Shown piece after piece: positions 8,448 through 18,176 of a stretch of DNA of 64,000 bases (position 1 is its first letter; every line of letters begins with the position of its first letter). A model generated the notes under the pieces. The model worked only from the letters and a program-made list of their open reading frames with translations, made no database searches and was not told where the DNA came from. The position numbers and the translations under genes are program-made. Source of the DNA: Sandaracinaceae bacterium (lineage in GTDB: Bacteria; Myxococcota_A; Polyangia; Polyangiales; Houyiibacteriaceae); assembly GCA_020633075.1 (NCBI GenBank), contig JACKEI010000001.1, positions 2,046,001 through 2,110,000 on the forward strand. The letters run 5' to 3'.

Positions 8448-9893
8448 CTAGCCCGTGAGGCCCAAGGTGAGCCGTCCAGCGGACCAGAAGGCGACGAGCT
8501 TCCGCACGTTGATGGCGGTGCAGATGAGCGCCCACTGGGCTTGCGCGCCATCGAGGCCTCGCACCGTGAAACGAGAGAAGCCATCTATCGTTTTCACCAG
8601 GCCGAAGATGTGCTCGATGATGCTCTTTCGTTTGCGGACGAGGGCGCGGAGGTTCGGGTCGCGCAGCTTCGCGGCGTTCCGATCCAGGGCGTCAGCGTGC
8701 TCGGTTCGCTTGATCGAGCGGCCCTTCTTGCTCGTCGTGCAGTCCGTGCGAACCGGGCACTCCGTGTTCCGACATCGATAGAGCGAGGTGCTGTAGTCCT
8801 TGCCGGTGGTCGCGCTCCAAGTCCCCTCGAGCGCCAGGACTTCACCGCGCGGGCAGACGTAGGCGTTGCGCTCGGCGTCGTAGGTGAAGTTCGACTTGCT
8901 GAACTCGCCTTTGGTCGACGACTCCGCCTGCTCGTTGACCAGCACAGGGAGCTGGAGCTTCTCGGCTTTGGCGATCGCTGCGCCACCCCAATAGCCAGTG
9001 TCCGCGACGCTGTGATCAGCACTCGCACCGGTGTTCTCACGAACGTGCTCGAGCATCGGTACCAGCCGCGCGTGGTCCGTCTCGTCGCCGGACACGTCGG
9101 CGGCGACAATGAGGTCGCTCTTCTCGTCGGCCACAGCCTGCGCGTTGAAGCCGAGAATCCGGCCTTGGCGAGACTTCATGACGCGGGCGTTGGGATCCTG
9201 GCGATGGCGATGATTCGTCTCGGCCTCGTCGAGCTCCGCGAGCAGCTCCGCGACCTTCGCTCTGCGCTCCTGCGCATCGCACATCGATGCCGGTAGCGCG
9301 TACGAGCCTTGCTCGGACTTCTCCGCAGCTTCGGTCGCGGCGATCGATTCGTTCACGATGGCGTCCAGCTCCTTGAGCTTCTTTTCGAGCGTCGCGCGGT
9401 GCTGAGCGGTGCTCATCGAGCTGGCCGACGCCACCTTGGTTCCATCGAGGGCATGGAGCGCAAAGCCCACCAGCTCAGCCTTGACCGCGACCTTCACGAC
9501 GAGCTTGAACAGCTTCTGGAACGCGGCCTTGTTGTCCCGGAAGAACCGCCAGAGCGTGTTGTGATCCGGGTGCAGATTCCCCGTCAGCCACACGAACGCC
9601 AAGTCCCGCATGCACGCGCGCTCCAGCGCACGGCTGCTACGGATGCGCTCCATCCACCCGAAGAGCCAGACCTTCAAGAGCAGCTCCGGGGCGTAGTGCG
9701 GGCGCCCCACGTCCCCTTCCGCAAACTCCTTGAGACCGAGCTGGCTCAGGTCCAGCTCGTCCACCAGGTCCCGCACCATGCGAACCGGGTGGTTCTTCGG
9801 GACCCAGTCGTCGATCGAAGGCGGCAGTAGGAGAAGCTGGGAATAGTCCGGGCGAAGCTTGCGGCTCACGAACGTGTTTTCGCCTTCCAGCAA
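8448..9893 (-). CDS. IS1182-family transposase
   Basis: This 481-residue protein has the IS1182/DDE layout. The N-terminal segment (SIDDWVPKNHPVRMVRDLVDEL, then YAPELLLKVWLFGWM) is the conserved helical domain. The catalytic core includes ALDGTKVAS (first Asp) and VADTGYWGG (second Asp). A Cys-containing insert (YVCPRGE, YRCRNTECPVRTDC) precedes the C-terminal KRKSIIEHIFGLVK segment, which holds the catalytic Glu. The length is normal and no frameshift or stop is seen. It fills most of the element between the inverted repeats. It catalyses movement of its own IS. Confidence 0.93.
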   Translation of the reverse strand: MLEGENTFVSRKLRPDYSQLLLLPPSIDDWVPKNHPVRMVRDLVDELDLSQLGLKEFAEGDVGRPHYAPELLLKVWLFGWMERIRSSRALERACMRDLAFVWLTGNLHPDHNTLWRFFRDNKAAFQKLFKLVVKVAVKAELVGFALHALDGTKVASASSMSTAQHRATLEKKLKELDAIVNESIAATEAAEKSEQGSYALPASMCDAQERRAKVAELLAELDEAETNHRHRQDPNARVMKSRQGRILGFNAQAVADEKSDLIVAADVSGDETDHARLVPMLEHVRENTGASADHSVADTGYWGGAAIAKAEKLQLPVLVNEQAESSTKGEFSKSNFTYDAERNAYVCPRGEVLALEGTWSATTGKDYSTSLYRCRNTECPVRTDCTTSKKGRSIKRTEHADALDRNAAKLRDPNLRALVRKRKSIIEHIFGLVKTIDGFSRFTVRGLDGAQAQWALICTAINVRKLVAFWSAGRLTLGLTG

Positions 9894-9947
9894 GCCTCGA
9901 TCAACCCCAACCGCATATGATCACGCATGGTCACAGGCTACTTCTGA

Positions 9948-9977
9948 GACAGCCTCTTCAGCCCGGGGTGCCCAATT
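9948..9977 (+). repeat. Right inverted repeat arm of the IS
   Basis: This segment is the reverse-complement partner of 8249-8278. It runs from GACAGCCTCTT into CCCGGGGTGCCCAATT. The outer part is repeated again, in direct orientation, at 10052-10064. Confidence 0.8.
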
Positions 9978-9981
9978 GTGC
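9962..9981 (+). repeat. CCCGGGGTGCCC intergenic repeat, copy 1
   Basis: CCCGGGGTGCCCAATTGTGC matches 10052-10071 in the same orientation, with only the AA/GG pair differing. The two copies are 90 bases apart and enclose the right copy of the 31-base direct repeat. This shows that the CCCGGGGTGCCC part is a local intergenic repeat and not only an IS end. Confidence 0.7.
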
Positions 9982-10019
9982 TTGCTTCAAGACTGATCGT
10001 GAGATGCGATGGCTGCTCA

Positions 10020-10050
10020 GGCTCATGCGCTCATGCGTTCGAGCGCTCAT
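10020..10050 (+). repeat. 31-base direct repeat, right copy
   Basis: This is the second copy of the repeat at 8139-8169, with two substitutions. It is followed at once by the second CCCGGGGTGCCC copy. The order of repeat modules right of the IS suggests that the spacer was repetitive before the IS arrived. Confidence 0.75.
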
Positions 10051-10051
10051 G

Positions 10052-10071
10052 CCCGGGGTGCCCGGTTGTGC
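10052..10071 (+). repeat. CCCGGGGTGCCC intergenic repeat, copy 2
   Basis: CCCGGGGTGCCCGGTTGTGC differs from the copy at 9962-9981 only at two central bases. It lies 22 bases beyond the stop of the GMC oxidoreductase gene, in its 3' region. Confidence 0.7.
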
Positions 10072-10093
10072 CCTCCGCGTCGGCGAGCGCTGG

Positions 10094-11722
10094 TCAGGCG
10101 AGCAGCGGCTTGCCGAGGATCAGGTCACATGTGCGCTCGGCAACCGCGACCGTGGGAGCGTGTGTGTTGCCGGACGGCAGGAGCGGGAACACGGACGCGT
10201 CCACCACGCGGAGCCCCTCGAGGCCGTGCACGCGGCAGGCGCTGTCCACCACCGCCAGCGGGTCCTCGGCGGCGCCCATCTTGGCGGAGCCCACCGGGTG
10301 GTAGACGCTCATGCCGTCGGTGCGCCAGAAGTCGAGGATCTGCTCGTCGGTGACCACGCTGTCACCCGGGATGAGCTCATGCGTGGCGTGCGGCGCAAAG
10401 CTCTCCGAGCGATAGATGGCGCGCAGCAGCTTGAAGCCCTCCACGGCGAGCGCGCGGTCGTGCTCCGTGTCCAGGTAGTTGTGCACGATGTCCGGGAAGG
10501 CCTTCGGGTCCAGGCTGCTGGCGTGGACGCTACCGCGCGACGTAGGTCGCACCACGGTCACCGTGGAGTTCACGCCCGGCTCCTTGCTGGCGACCATGTT
10601 GCCTTCGTCGTCCTGCGTACCCGCGCCCGGGGTGAAGTGAATCTGGAAGATGGGCCGCTCGGCGCCCTTGTTGGGCACGAATGCGCCCACGTTGGCGGCG
10701 GGGAAGGTCAGCGGCCCTTGCTTGGTGAAGAGGTACTTGAACGTGTTGAACACCACCTTCGGGAACTTGCCGTCCTCCGAGAGCACCTGCTTGGTCTTGA
10801 CGCCCATCTGCACCCACAGCTGGAAGTGGTCCTGCAGGTTCTCGCCCACGCCCAGGAGCTCGTGCTTCAGCTCCACGCCGAGCTTCTTCAGCACCTCCGG
10901 CCGGCCAATGCCGGACATCTCGAGGATGGGCGCAGAGTTGTAGGCCCCGGCCGCGAGCACGACCTCACGCGACACGTCCACGCGGTGCACCTTGCCACGC
11001 TTGTCCTGGTACTCGACGCCGACGGCGCGCTTGCCGTCCAGCACCACGCGCCGCACATGGGCGTGCACCACGATGTCCAGGTTGGGACGGGCCTTGACCT
11101 CCTTGTTCAAGAAGGCGTCCGCCGAGCTCCAGCGCTGGCGGTCCTTCTGGTTGAGCTGCATCAGCCCGATGCCCTCTTGGTCCGCGCCGTTGAGGTCGTC
11201 ATTGCGCGGGATGCCGATGCTCACGGCCGCATCCAAGTACGCGTCCGTGATGTCGTAGTGCCACGAGGGGTACGTGACGTTCAGCTCGCCACCCTGCCCG
11301 TGGTACTCGCTGGCCGGACCCGGCTCGTAGTGCTCGGACTTGCGGAAGTAGGGCAGCAGCTCGTCGTAGCTCCAGCCCTCGCAGCCCGGCAGCGCGGCCC
11401 AGTCGTCGTAGTCTTGGCGCTGCCCGCGCATGTACACCTGCCCGTTGATGGAGCTGCAGCCGCCCATCACGCGCCCGCGCACCACGTGCACGCGACGGTT
11501 GTGGAGATGCGGCTCCGGCAGGGTCTCGTAGATGTTGCTGACGGACTTGTCGTACATCAGCCGGCTGAAGCCGATGCCCATCTTGATGAGCGGGTTGTTG
11601 TCCTTGCCCCCCGCTTCCAGCAGTAGGACGCGCGTGGTCCCGTCGGCGGAGAGGCGGTTGGCGATGCAGCAGCCGGCCGAGCCAGCGCCGACCACGATGT
11701 AGTCGTACTTGGAGGTGGTCAT
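10094..11722 (-). CDS. GMC-family FAD-dependent oxidoreductase (choline dehydrogenase-like)
   Basis: This 542-residue enzyme oxidises an alcohol using FAD. The dinucleotide fold motif GAGSAG is at residues 12-17 and is followed by LLLEAGG. GMC signature 1 is in VRGRVMGGCSSINGQVYMRG, and signature 2 is in LAAGAYNSAPILEMSGIG. The catalytic pair is His475 (YHPVGSAKMG) and Asn519 (GNTHAPT), with the 44-residue spacing seen in choline oxidase-type enzymes. No signal peptide is visible, so it should be cytosolic. It lies 10 bases after the repeat protein gene and may share a transcript with pyrD. The substrate is not certain; choline dehydrogenase (betA) is the nearest well-known relative, but no betaine genes are adjacent. 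Confidence 0.9.
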   Translation of the reverse strand: MTTSKYDYIVVGAGSAGCCIANRLSADGTTRVLLLEAGGKDNNPLIKMGIGFSRLMYDKSVSNIYETLPEPHLHNRRVHVVRGRVMGGCSSINGQVYMRGQRQDYDDWAALPGCEGWSYDELLPYFRKSEHYEPGPASEYHGQGGELNVTYPSWHYDITDAYLDAAVSIGIPRNDDLNGADQEGIGLMQLNQKDRQRWSSADAFLNKEVKARPNLDIVVHAHVRRVVLDGKRAVGVEYQDKRGKVHRVDVSREVVLAAGAYNSAPILEMSGIGRPEVLKKLGVELKHELLGVGENLQDHFQLWVQMGVKTKQVLSEDGKFPKVVFNTFKYLFTKQGPLTFPAANVGAFVPNKGAERPIFQIHFTPGAGTQDDEGNMVASKEPGVNSTVTVVRPTSRGSVHASSLDPKAFPDIVHNYLDTEHDRALAVEGFKLLRAIYRSESFAPHATHELIPGDSVVTDEQILDFWRTDGMSVYHPVGSAKMGAAEDPLAVVDSACRVHGLEGLRVVDASVFPLLPSGNTHAPTVAVAERTCDLILGKPLLA

Positions 11723-11732
11723 GGAATTCCGT

Positions 11733-12176
11733 TCAGCGCGCGTAGCCGCTGTCGAAGAAGACGAGCACGGCGGCCACCTGGCGCAGCTGGGTGTAGCTCC
11801 CGCAGCAGCTCTGCGCTTGTCCCCAGCGTGATCCGTTCAGGTAGATGTCTCCGTCGCTCTCGATCTGCCCGATGCGACTGCCGCTCATGTAGACGTCCCC
11901 GTCGCTCTCTACCTGCCCCACCCGGCTTCCGCTGCGGTAGATGTCCCCGTCGTCCTCGACCAGCCCGACCCGGCTGCCGCTCACGTACACGTCCCCATCG
12001 GACTCGATCTGCCCCACGCGGCTGCCGTTGATGTACACGTCGCCGTCGTCTTCGATGACGGCCCAGCGCGAGCCGCCACGGTAGATGGTCACGTCGGCCT
12101 GGGCGCTGCTGGCCGCGGCGGCCATGAACGCGAGGAGGCCGCTGAACGCGGCGAGGAAGAGGGAGCTGCGAGTCAT
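11733..12176 (-). CDS. Secreted protein built from six 16-residue repeats
   Basis: This 147-residue protein has a signal peptide (residues 1-27, ending SSAQA). Residues 29-120 consist of six 16-residue units with the pattern GD(V/I)Yx(N/S)GSR(V/I)G(Q/L)(I/V)E(S/D)D. The alternating polar/hydrophobic pattern with Gly turns predicts short beta strands, as in the 'beta-flower' type repeat proteins known mainly from Bacteroidetes. That comparison is by memory of pattern, not by search. Two adjacent cysteines follow the repeats, and the tail is hydrophobic (QVAAVLVFF). The gene lies between pyrD and the GMC gene with short gaps. Function is unknown. Confidence 0.75.
   Translation of the reverse strand: MTRSSLFLAAFSGLLAFMAAAASSAQADVTIYRGGSRWAVIEDDGDVYINGSRVGQIESDGDVYVSGSRVGLVEDDGDIYRSGSRVGQVESDGDVYMSGSRIGQIESDGDIYLNGSRWGQAQSCCGSYTQLRQVAAVLVFFDSGYAR
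11817..12092 (-). repeat. Six tandem 48-base coding repeats
   Basis: The repeat units of the secreted protein occupy this segment, each 48 bases long. They are similar at the DNA level as well as in protein, particularly in the GACGGGGAC(G/A)T(C/A)TAC and GGCAGCCG parts. Recent duplication or gene conversion between units is therefore likely. Confidence 0.75.
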
Positions 12177-12189
12177 CTCCGGAAAGGTA

Positions 12190-13299
<1,110 letters not shown>

Positions 13300-13374
13300 C
13301 GGGGCGGGCAGCCTAGCCCGTTCTCCCGGTGCAGCAACGGGCGTGGTCGCGTGGGCGCGACCCGCGCTGCCTGC

Positions 13375-13380
13375 TAGGGT
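13375..13380 (+). promoter_or_regulatory. Extended -10-like box before metF
   Basis: TGCTAGGGT (13372-13380) has an extended -10 form (TGn plus TAGGGT) and ends exactly 6 bases before the metF ATG. No convincing -35 is visible. The spacing implies a leaderless message. Confidence 0.4.
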
Positions 13381-13386
13381 CGCGCC

Positions 13387-14304
13387 ATGCGCATCGCAGA
13401 CCGCCTCAGGCACAAGCGCCCCGTCTTCAGCTTCGAGTTCTTTCCCCCCAAGACCGAGGCGGGCGAGGTCGTCCTGTGGAAGAGCCTCGAGCAGCTCGCC
13501 AAGCTCCGGCCCGACTATGTCTCGGTCACCTACGGCGCTGGTGGCAGCACGCGGGCCCGCACCATCGAGCTGGTGGGCCGCATCAAGCGCGAGCTGGGCA
13601 TCGAGGCGATGGCGCACCTCACCTGCGTGGGCTCCAGCCGCGACGAGATCGCGGAGATCCTGGACCGCTTGGGGGAGCTGGGCATCGAGAACGTCCTCGC
13701 CCTGCGCGGCGACCCACCGAAGGGCGCGGAGCGCTTCGAGGCGACCGAGGGCGGCTTCTCCCACGGCACGGAGCTCGTGTCCTTCATCCGCGAGCGCTAC
13801 GGCGACGCCTTCTGCGTGGGCGCGGCGTGCTACCCCGAGGTGCACCCCGAGGCGGCCAGCGCCGAGGCGGACCTCGCTCATCTGGTGGAGAAGGTCCACG
13901 CGGGAGTGGACTTCCTGGTGTCGCAGCTCTTCTTCGAGAACAGCAGCTTCCTGTCGTTCTGCGAGCGCGCGCGGGGCGCGGGCATCGACGTGCCCATCGT
14001 GGCCGGGATCATGCCCGTGACGAACGTGAAGCAGATCCAGCGCTTCACCGCCATGTGCGGCGCCAGCTTCCCGGAGCGCTTCGCGGAGCACCTCGGCACG
14101 ATCGAAGACGACCCCCAGGAGGTCTTCTGGGCCGGCGTGCAGTACGCCGCGCACCAGTGTCGGCAGCTGCTGGACCCGCCGCGCGAGGACGTCTTCTCGG
14201 AGGCCCCGCTGGGCGTGCCCGGGATCCACTTCTACACGCTGAACAAGTCGCCGGCGTCCCGCGCCATCTTCGAGATCCTGCAGCTCACGCGCTCAGCGAT
14301 CTGA
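13387..14304 (+). CDS. metF: 5,10-methylenetetrahydrofolate reductase
   Basis: This 305-residue flavoenzyme reduces methylene-THF to methyl-THF, which supplies methionine synthesis. The conserved start [12 protein letters not shown] holds the catalytic Glu (residue 17). Further motifs are [31 protein letters not shown] and the [16 protein letters not shown] segments of the FAD-binding TIM barrel. The length fits bacterial MetF. The gene is divergent from pyrD and ends overlapping, tail to tail, the PHP gene on the other strand by 12 bases. The start is set by sequence similarity and by a TAGGGT box 6 bases before the ATG. Confidence 0.95.
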   Translation: MRIADRLRHKRPVFSFEFFPPKTEAGEVVLWKSLEQLAKLRPDYVSVTYGAGGSTRARTIELVGRIKRELGIEAMAHLTCVGSSRDEIAEILDRLGELGIENVLALRGDPPKGAERFEATEGGFSHGTELVSFIRERYGDAFCVGAACYPEVHPEAASAEADLAHLVEKVHAGVDFLVSQLFFENSSFLSFCERARGAGIDVPIVAGIMPVTNVKQIQRFTAMCGASFPERFAEHLGTIEDDPQEVFWAGVQYAAHQCRQLLDPPREDVFSEAPLGVPGIHFYTLNKSPASRAIFEILQLTRSAI

Positions 14305-17073
14305 GGCGGCACGGGGGCCGCCGTCGCCCTGCTCGTCCGCGGCGGCACCACCCGTGCCCGCTGGTGCGACCTGTTCACCCCCAGCGTCCTCATCCTGCGC
14401 GCCGGACACGCTCCCGTCTTCGCCGGCCGCTGGAGCGCCGCCGTCCTCTCCCCCCGCCTGACTGCCGGAGGCGCCACGCCCCGCAGGCACCCCCGCGTCC
14501 AGCACCGGGAACCAGCGCAGCAGGCCGTCACCGTCCGCGTCCACGTAGATGGGGTTGGTGAACGCCATGGGGATGATCCCCCGCCGACCGAAGAAGTCGT
14601 CCATGGGCGTGCTGGAGCGCACACGCACCACCACGGGCGCGTCTTGCTCGACGGGCACCCGCAGCTGGCCGCTGTAGCGCAGCACGGGCGGCGCGTCGCG
14701 GCCGCTCAGCGGGCCGGGATCCACGACGGGCCGGGCGTGCCGAATGGGGATGGTGTGCACCAGCGTGCGCCCCACGAAGACCTGCAGCTCCTCGACGTCG
14801 ATGTAAGCCGGCGCCCGCACGACCACATCGATAAGCACTTCGCCATCCACCGCAGTGACCCGCGCACCGGGCAGGTTGCCGCCGATGCTGGCCTCGAGGA
14901 ACGGACCGCTGGTCACGAACACGCGCCCAGCGCGCAGCGCCTCGAGCACCTTCGTGGCGTCGCGGGGGCCATCGGGAGCGTAGACGTAGGTGCGCGGGTA
15001 CCCGGCCCAGTGGTAGCGCACCGGGTGCGAGTCGCTGTTCCCCGTCCCAACCACGCGGAAGCCGCTCTCCAGCAGCGCGAGCCACTCCTGGAAGACGCGC
15101 TCGACGAAGGTGGGGCGCGTCAGGTCGTAGCCGTTCCACACCTCGATCAGGTCGTAGCCGGCGTCGTAGTTGCCGGTGGCCTGCCTGGTCAGGGGGTCGA
15201 AGCCGGTGAGGTCGAAGTACCCGATGTTGGGCTCGAGGCGGGGGTGGTTGACCTGCACCAGCATGTCGGCGCGCAGCGCGTGCAGCTCCGCGAACAAGCT
15301 GGCCGGCGTGCGGTCCATGTGCGCGGGCGCGCCGTTGTGGGGGGCGTCCGGGTTCAGCGGGTATGGAAAGGCGTTGAAGTGCCCGAAGTTGGGCTCCCAG
15401 GTGGTGACCTCCACGCCCGTCACCGTGCCGAAGTCCTCGAGCGCGTGGGCCTCGATCCCCGGCACGTAGCTGGTGACCTCGTTGTGGTCCGTCGGCACGG
15501 CGAAGGACACGCCCTCCGCGACCAGCGTCGCGACGCGGTCCTCGATGGTGACCTCGCTGTCTGGGCTGGGGCTCTGGTGGACGTGGAAGTCGCACGCGAT
15601 CCAGCCCCGCGGCGGCACCACGTGCTCGATGCGCGCGTCGATGACCGGCCTCTCCCCCTCGGTCACGACGACGTCCGACACCGCGATGGACCACTCCGGC
15701 CCGTGACTGACGATGATGCGATACGAGCCGGGCGGTAGCGGGATGAGCGCCTCGCCGGTCGCGGTCACCACCGCATCACCCGCGCCGCTCGCGACATAGT
15801 CGGGACCCAGGTTGGGCGTCTGGGTGCCGAGCCGTCCGATGATGCGAATGCGCGCCGCCATGGGCGTGCCTCGCAGGTCCCCCAGGCGCACCCAGACCTG
15901 GCCGCCCTTCGGGATGACCAGGCGAATGCGCTGCCCCGCCTCGACCACCTGCGCGTCGCTGGGGAGATAGCCATAGGCCTCCGCGCGAACCACGAAGGGG
16001 TCGCTGGGGTCGACGGCCCCGAGCAGCGGCACCACCGCCACGCCGCGCGCGTCGGCGTGAGCGACCAAGAGCTCCGCCCCGCTCTGACGGCGAAGGCGCA
16101 CGCGGGTGCCCGTGGGGGCAGCGGGCACCACCACCGCGACCTCCGGGTAGGGCCTGCCCTCGAGCCAGCCAATACGCCGGACGGCGTCCGCGAGCCCGAA
16201 GCCCGACAGGGCGAGACCGAAGCGCTGCCGGCGGGGAGTGCCGGGCGCGAGCGGCGCGACGGGCACCGACACGCGCGTCTGGTCGAGCTCCTCGGCAGCG
16301 CCGTGCTGGTGGGTGGCGACGCGCACCGACACGGGGGAGTCGTGTGCGTACACGGCGGCACCGGTGATGCCCTCGGCCCCGCGCATGTCTGCGCCCACCA
16401 TGGGGGCCTCCACATCGAGCGCGGTGACGACGCGCCCGTAGCCGGGGATGTAGGGGGCGTGCCCGCCCCAACGCACCACCAGCGCCGGCGCCGCGTCCAA
16501 GGCGACGTCCGTGGCTAGCTGAGTGCCGATCAGCAGGGCGTAACGGTCGTCGCTCAGCCGATACTCGACCGTGACCCGCACGGGCTGCTCGTGCACCTGC
16601 GCCGCTCCGGTCAGGTGCAGCGCCACGCGCTCGCCGGCGTCACCCCTCTCGACGATGCGAAAGGCCTCGAAGACGATGGGGTACTCGCGCGTACCATCGG
16701 TGAGCACGGGCAACAGCGTCGCACCGCGCGCCAACCCCTCGCCGTTGGCCAGCGATGCTTCGAGTACGGCGCCGAGGGGCGCGTCGGGGCGCCCACCGCC
16801 CGCAATGACCACCCGCAGGGCGTCGCTCTCGATGAGCACGTCGCCGCGCGCGGCCACCAGGCCCAAGCGGCGCGGCGCCCGCTCCTCGGTCTCCACCACG
16901 CGCATGGTGACGCCACCGCGCGCCAGCTGCATGGGCCCCTCGTTGAATCGTCGGATGGCGAAGAAGGTGGCGCAGCCGGCGATACCGACTCCGAGGGCCA
17001 AGGCGACGAGGATGCGCTTCATACGACGCTGACGACCAGTGTGGGACGGCCGGTCCTCGTCTCCGTCGCTCAT
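14293..17073 (-). CDS. CehA/McbA-like PHP-domain metallohydrolase, membrane-anchored or lipoprotein
   Basis: This 926-residue protein starts at the ATG at 17073, overlapping the dapA-like stop by 4 bases (ATGA). A hydrophobic segment with the lipobox-like GIAGC lies at about residues 22-34. The middle of the protein carries a PHP core with the metal motif ACDFHVHQSPSPDSEVT, then AVPTDHNEVTSY and VVGTGNSDSHPVRYHW, as in CehA/McbA family hydrolases. The N-terminal half looks like beta-sandwich modules, and the C-terminal tail is Gly/Asp/Ala-rich. It is probably a periplasmic phosphoester or carbamate-type hydrolase. The substrate is unknown. Confidence 0.8.
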   Translation of the reverse strand: MSDGDEDRPSHTGRQRRMKRILVALALGVGIAGCATFFAIRRFNEGPMQLARGGVTMRVVETEERAPRRLGLVAARGDVLIESDALRVVIAGGGRPDAPLGAVLEASLANGEGLARGATLLPVLTDGTREYPIVFEAFRIVERGDAGERVALHLTGAAQVHEQPVRVTVEYRLSDDRYALLIGTQLATDVALDAAPALVVRWGGHAPYIPGYGRVVTALDVEAPMVGADMRGAEGITGAAVYAHDSPVSVRVATHQHGAAEELDQTRVSVPVAPLAPGTPRRQRFGLALSGFGLADAVRRIGWLEGRPYPEVAVVVPAAPTGTRVRLRRQSGAELLVAHADARGVAVVPLLGAVDPSDPFVVRAEAYGYLPSDAQVVEAGQRIRLVIPKGGQVWVRLGDLRGTPMAARIRIIGRLGTQTPNLGPDYVASGAGDAVVTATGEALIPLPPGSYRIIVSHGPEWSIAVSDVVVTEGERPVIDARIEHVVPPRGWIACDFHVHQSPSPDSEVTIEDRVATLVAEGVSFAVPTDHNEVTSYVPGIEAHALEDFGTVTGVEVTTWEPNFGHFNAFPYPLNPDAPHNGAPAHMDRTPASLFAELHALRADMLVQVNHPRLEPNIGYFDLTGFDPLTRQATGNYDAGYDLIEVWNGYDLTRPTFVERVFQEWLALLESGFRVVGTGNSDSHPVRYHWAGYPRTYVYAPDGPRDATKVLEALRAGRVFVTSGPFLEASIGGNLPGARVTAVDGEVLIDVVVRAPAYIDVEELQVFVGRTLVHTIPIRHARPVVDPGPLSGRDAPPVLRYSGQLRVPVEQDAPVVVRVRSSTPMDDFFGRRGIIPMAFTNPIYVDADGDGLLRWFPVLDAGVPAGRGASGSQAGGEDGGAPAAGEDGSVSGAQDEDAGGEQVAPAGTGGAAADEQGDGGPRAASDR

Positions 17074-18140
17074 CGACAAAGGGCGGACCAGACCTCGTCG
17101 TCCGCCAGCCGTTGCCCGACGGAGACCGAGAACGCGTGCTCGATGGGCGCCAACAGCTCAGGCGTCGCGCCGTGCACCTCCATGAGGGCGGCGCGACAGC
17201 GCGCTACCGCAGGGCGACTCATGGAACCGAGAGGCGCTCGCAGACCGTGTGAGAGCATACCCAGGCCGGCCATCATGGTCTTGATGGGGCTCGGGTTGCG
17301 GAACTTGTCGGTGGTGGCGACCTCCCGGCCCGACGGCAGCACGCGAGTTGCGGGGACAGTGCAGCCGACGAGCGCGAACAGCGGACGCAGTTGCCGCTGG
17401 ACCTCGAGCGCGCGGGCAGAGTCCCCCGTCGCCTGCGCGCGGACCATCTCCGTCATGGCCGCCGGGACGATGTTGCTCATGACGCTGATCACGCCGGAAG
17501 CACGGATGCGCTCGTCGGTCATCATGGCCAGCGTGAGGTCGTCGTCGCCCGAGAGGATGCCGAGGGAGTCCCCGGCCAGGGCGCGGTCCTCGGCCATGCG
17601 GTCGAGATCGCCCGTGGCTTGCTTGACGGCGGGGACGAGCTCCGGCGCGGCCTGGTGCAAGATGGCGACGTCGGCGGCCAGCAGCGCACAGCCACTGCGG
17701 CCCGGGATGATGTAGGGGACGATAGGGAAGCCGGAGACGGCCGCGAGTACGCGCTCGTAGTACTCCTCGCGCAGCTCGAGGGAGCTGGGCCCGTTGTAGT
17801 AACAGTCCACCAGCAGCCCGGCGCTCGCGCCGAGGTCGCGGGCGTGCGTGGAGCTCATGATCGCTTCGTCCGTGCTGTTGCTGCCGGTGCCCGCGAGCAC
17901 GCTGACGCGCTCCCGCGTGACCTCCACACACAGCTCGATGACGCGGTTGTGCTCGTCCCACGTCAGCGTGGGCGACTCCCCAGTGGTGCCGCAGGGGACC
18001 AGGCCCGTGATGCCGCTCGCCACCTGGAACTCGACGTTGGCGCGAAACGCCCCCTCGTCGCACTTCGCCTTGTCGTCGCGACCCGTGAACGGTGTGACGA
18101 GGGCGGTGAAGGTACCGTGCGGATCAAAGGGCTTGCTCAT
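17070..18140 (-). CDS. DapA-family (dihydrodipicolinate synthase-like) lyase/aldolase
   Basis: This 356-residue TIM-barrel protein belongs to the DapA/N-acetylneuraminate lyase family. The GTTGES motif is at residues 51-56, the Tyr pair at residues 114-115 (CYYNGPS), the catalytic Tyr143 in PYIIPGRSG and the Schiff-base Lys173 in PAVKQATGD. It is about 60 residues longer than E. coli DapA, with the extra length at the C-terminus. Because family members act on many 2-oxoacids, a role in lysine synthesis is possible but not shown. It is coupled to the PHP hydrolase gene by a 4-base overlap and follows the GH5-like gene by 36 bases, which suggests a catabolic or modification context as an alternative. 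Confidence 0.85.
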   Translation of the reverse strand: MSKPFDPHGTFTALVTPFTGRDDKAKCDEGAFRANVEFQVASGITGLVPCGTTGESPTLTWDEHNRVIELCVEVTRERVSVLAGTGSNSTDEAIMSSTHARDLGASAGLLVDCYYNGPSSLELREEYYERVLAAVSGFPIVPYIIPGRSGCALLAADVAILHQAAPELVPAVKQATGDLDRMAEDRALAGDSLGILSGDDDLTLAMMTDERIRASGVISVMSNIVPAAMTEMVRAQATGDSARALEVQRQLRPLFALVGCTVPATRVLPSGREVATTDKFRNPSPIKTMMAGLGMLSHGLRAPLGSMSRPAVARCRAALMEVHGATPELLAPIEHAFSVSVGQRLADDEVWSALCR

Positions 18141-18176
18141 GACCGCCCGAAGATAGCAGCCCGAAGGGATTGCGCA

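Larger units (their letters stand above)
8249..9977 (-). mobile_element. IS1182-family insertion sequence
   Basis: The element carries one transposase gene on the minus strand and is bounded by inverted repeats. The shared core AAGAGGCTGTC occurs at 8268-8278 and in reverse at 9948-9958. The match extends outward through CCCGGGGTGCCCAATT, so the full inverted repeat is 30 bases with 28 matching. Either the ends are 30 bases long, or an element with about 11-base ends landed in the centre of a pre-existing palindrome. No clear target duplication is seen. The transposase frame is intact, so it may still be active. Confidence 0.8.

Noticed and set aside
13300..14229. Extension of the pyrD frame upstream to 14229
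   Set aside because: The extra part is the antisense of metF. The pyrD start at 13299 gives the normal length.
17070..18140. Naming the DapA-family gene dapA
   Set aside because: Key residues fit the family, but the extra C-terminal length and the operon context leave other aldolase or lyase roles equally possible.
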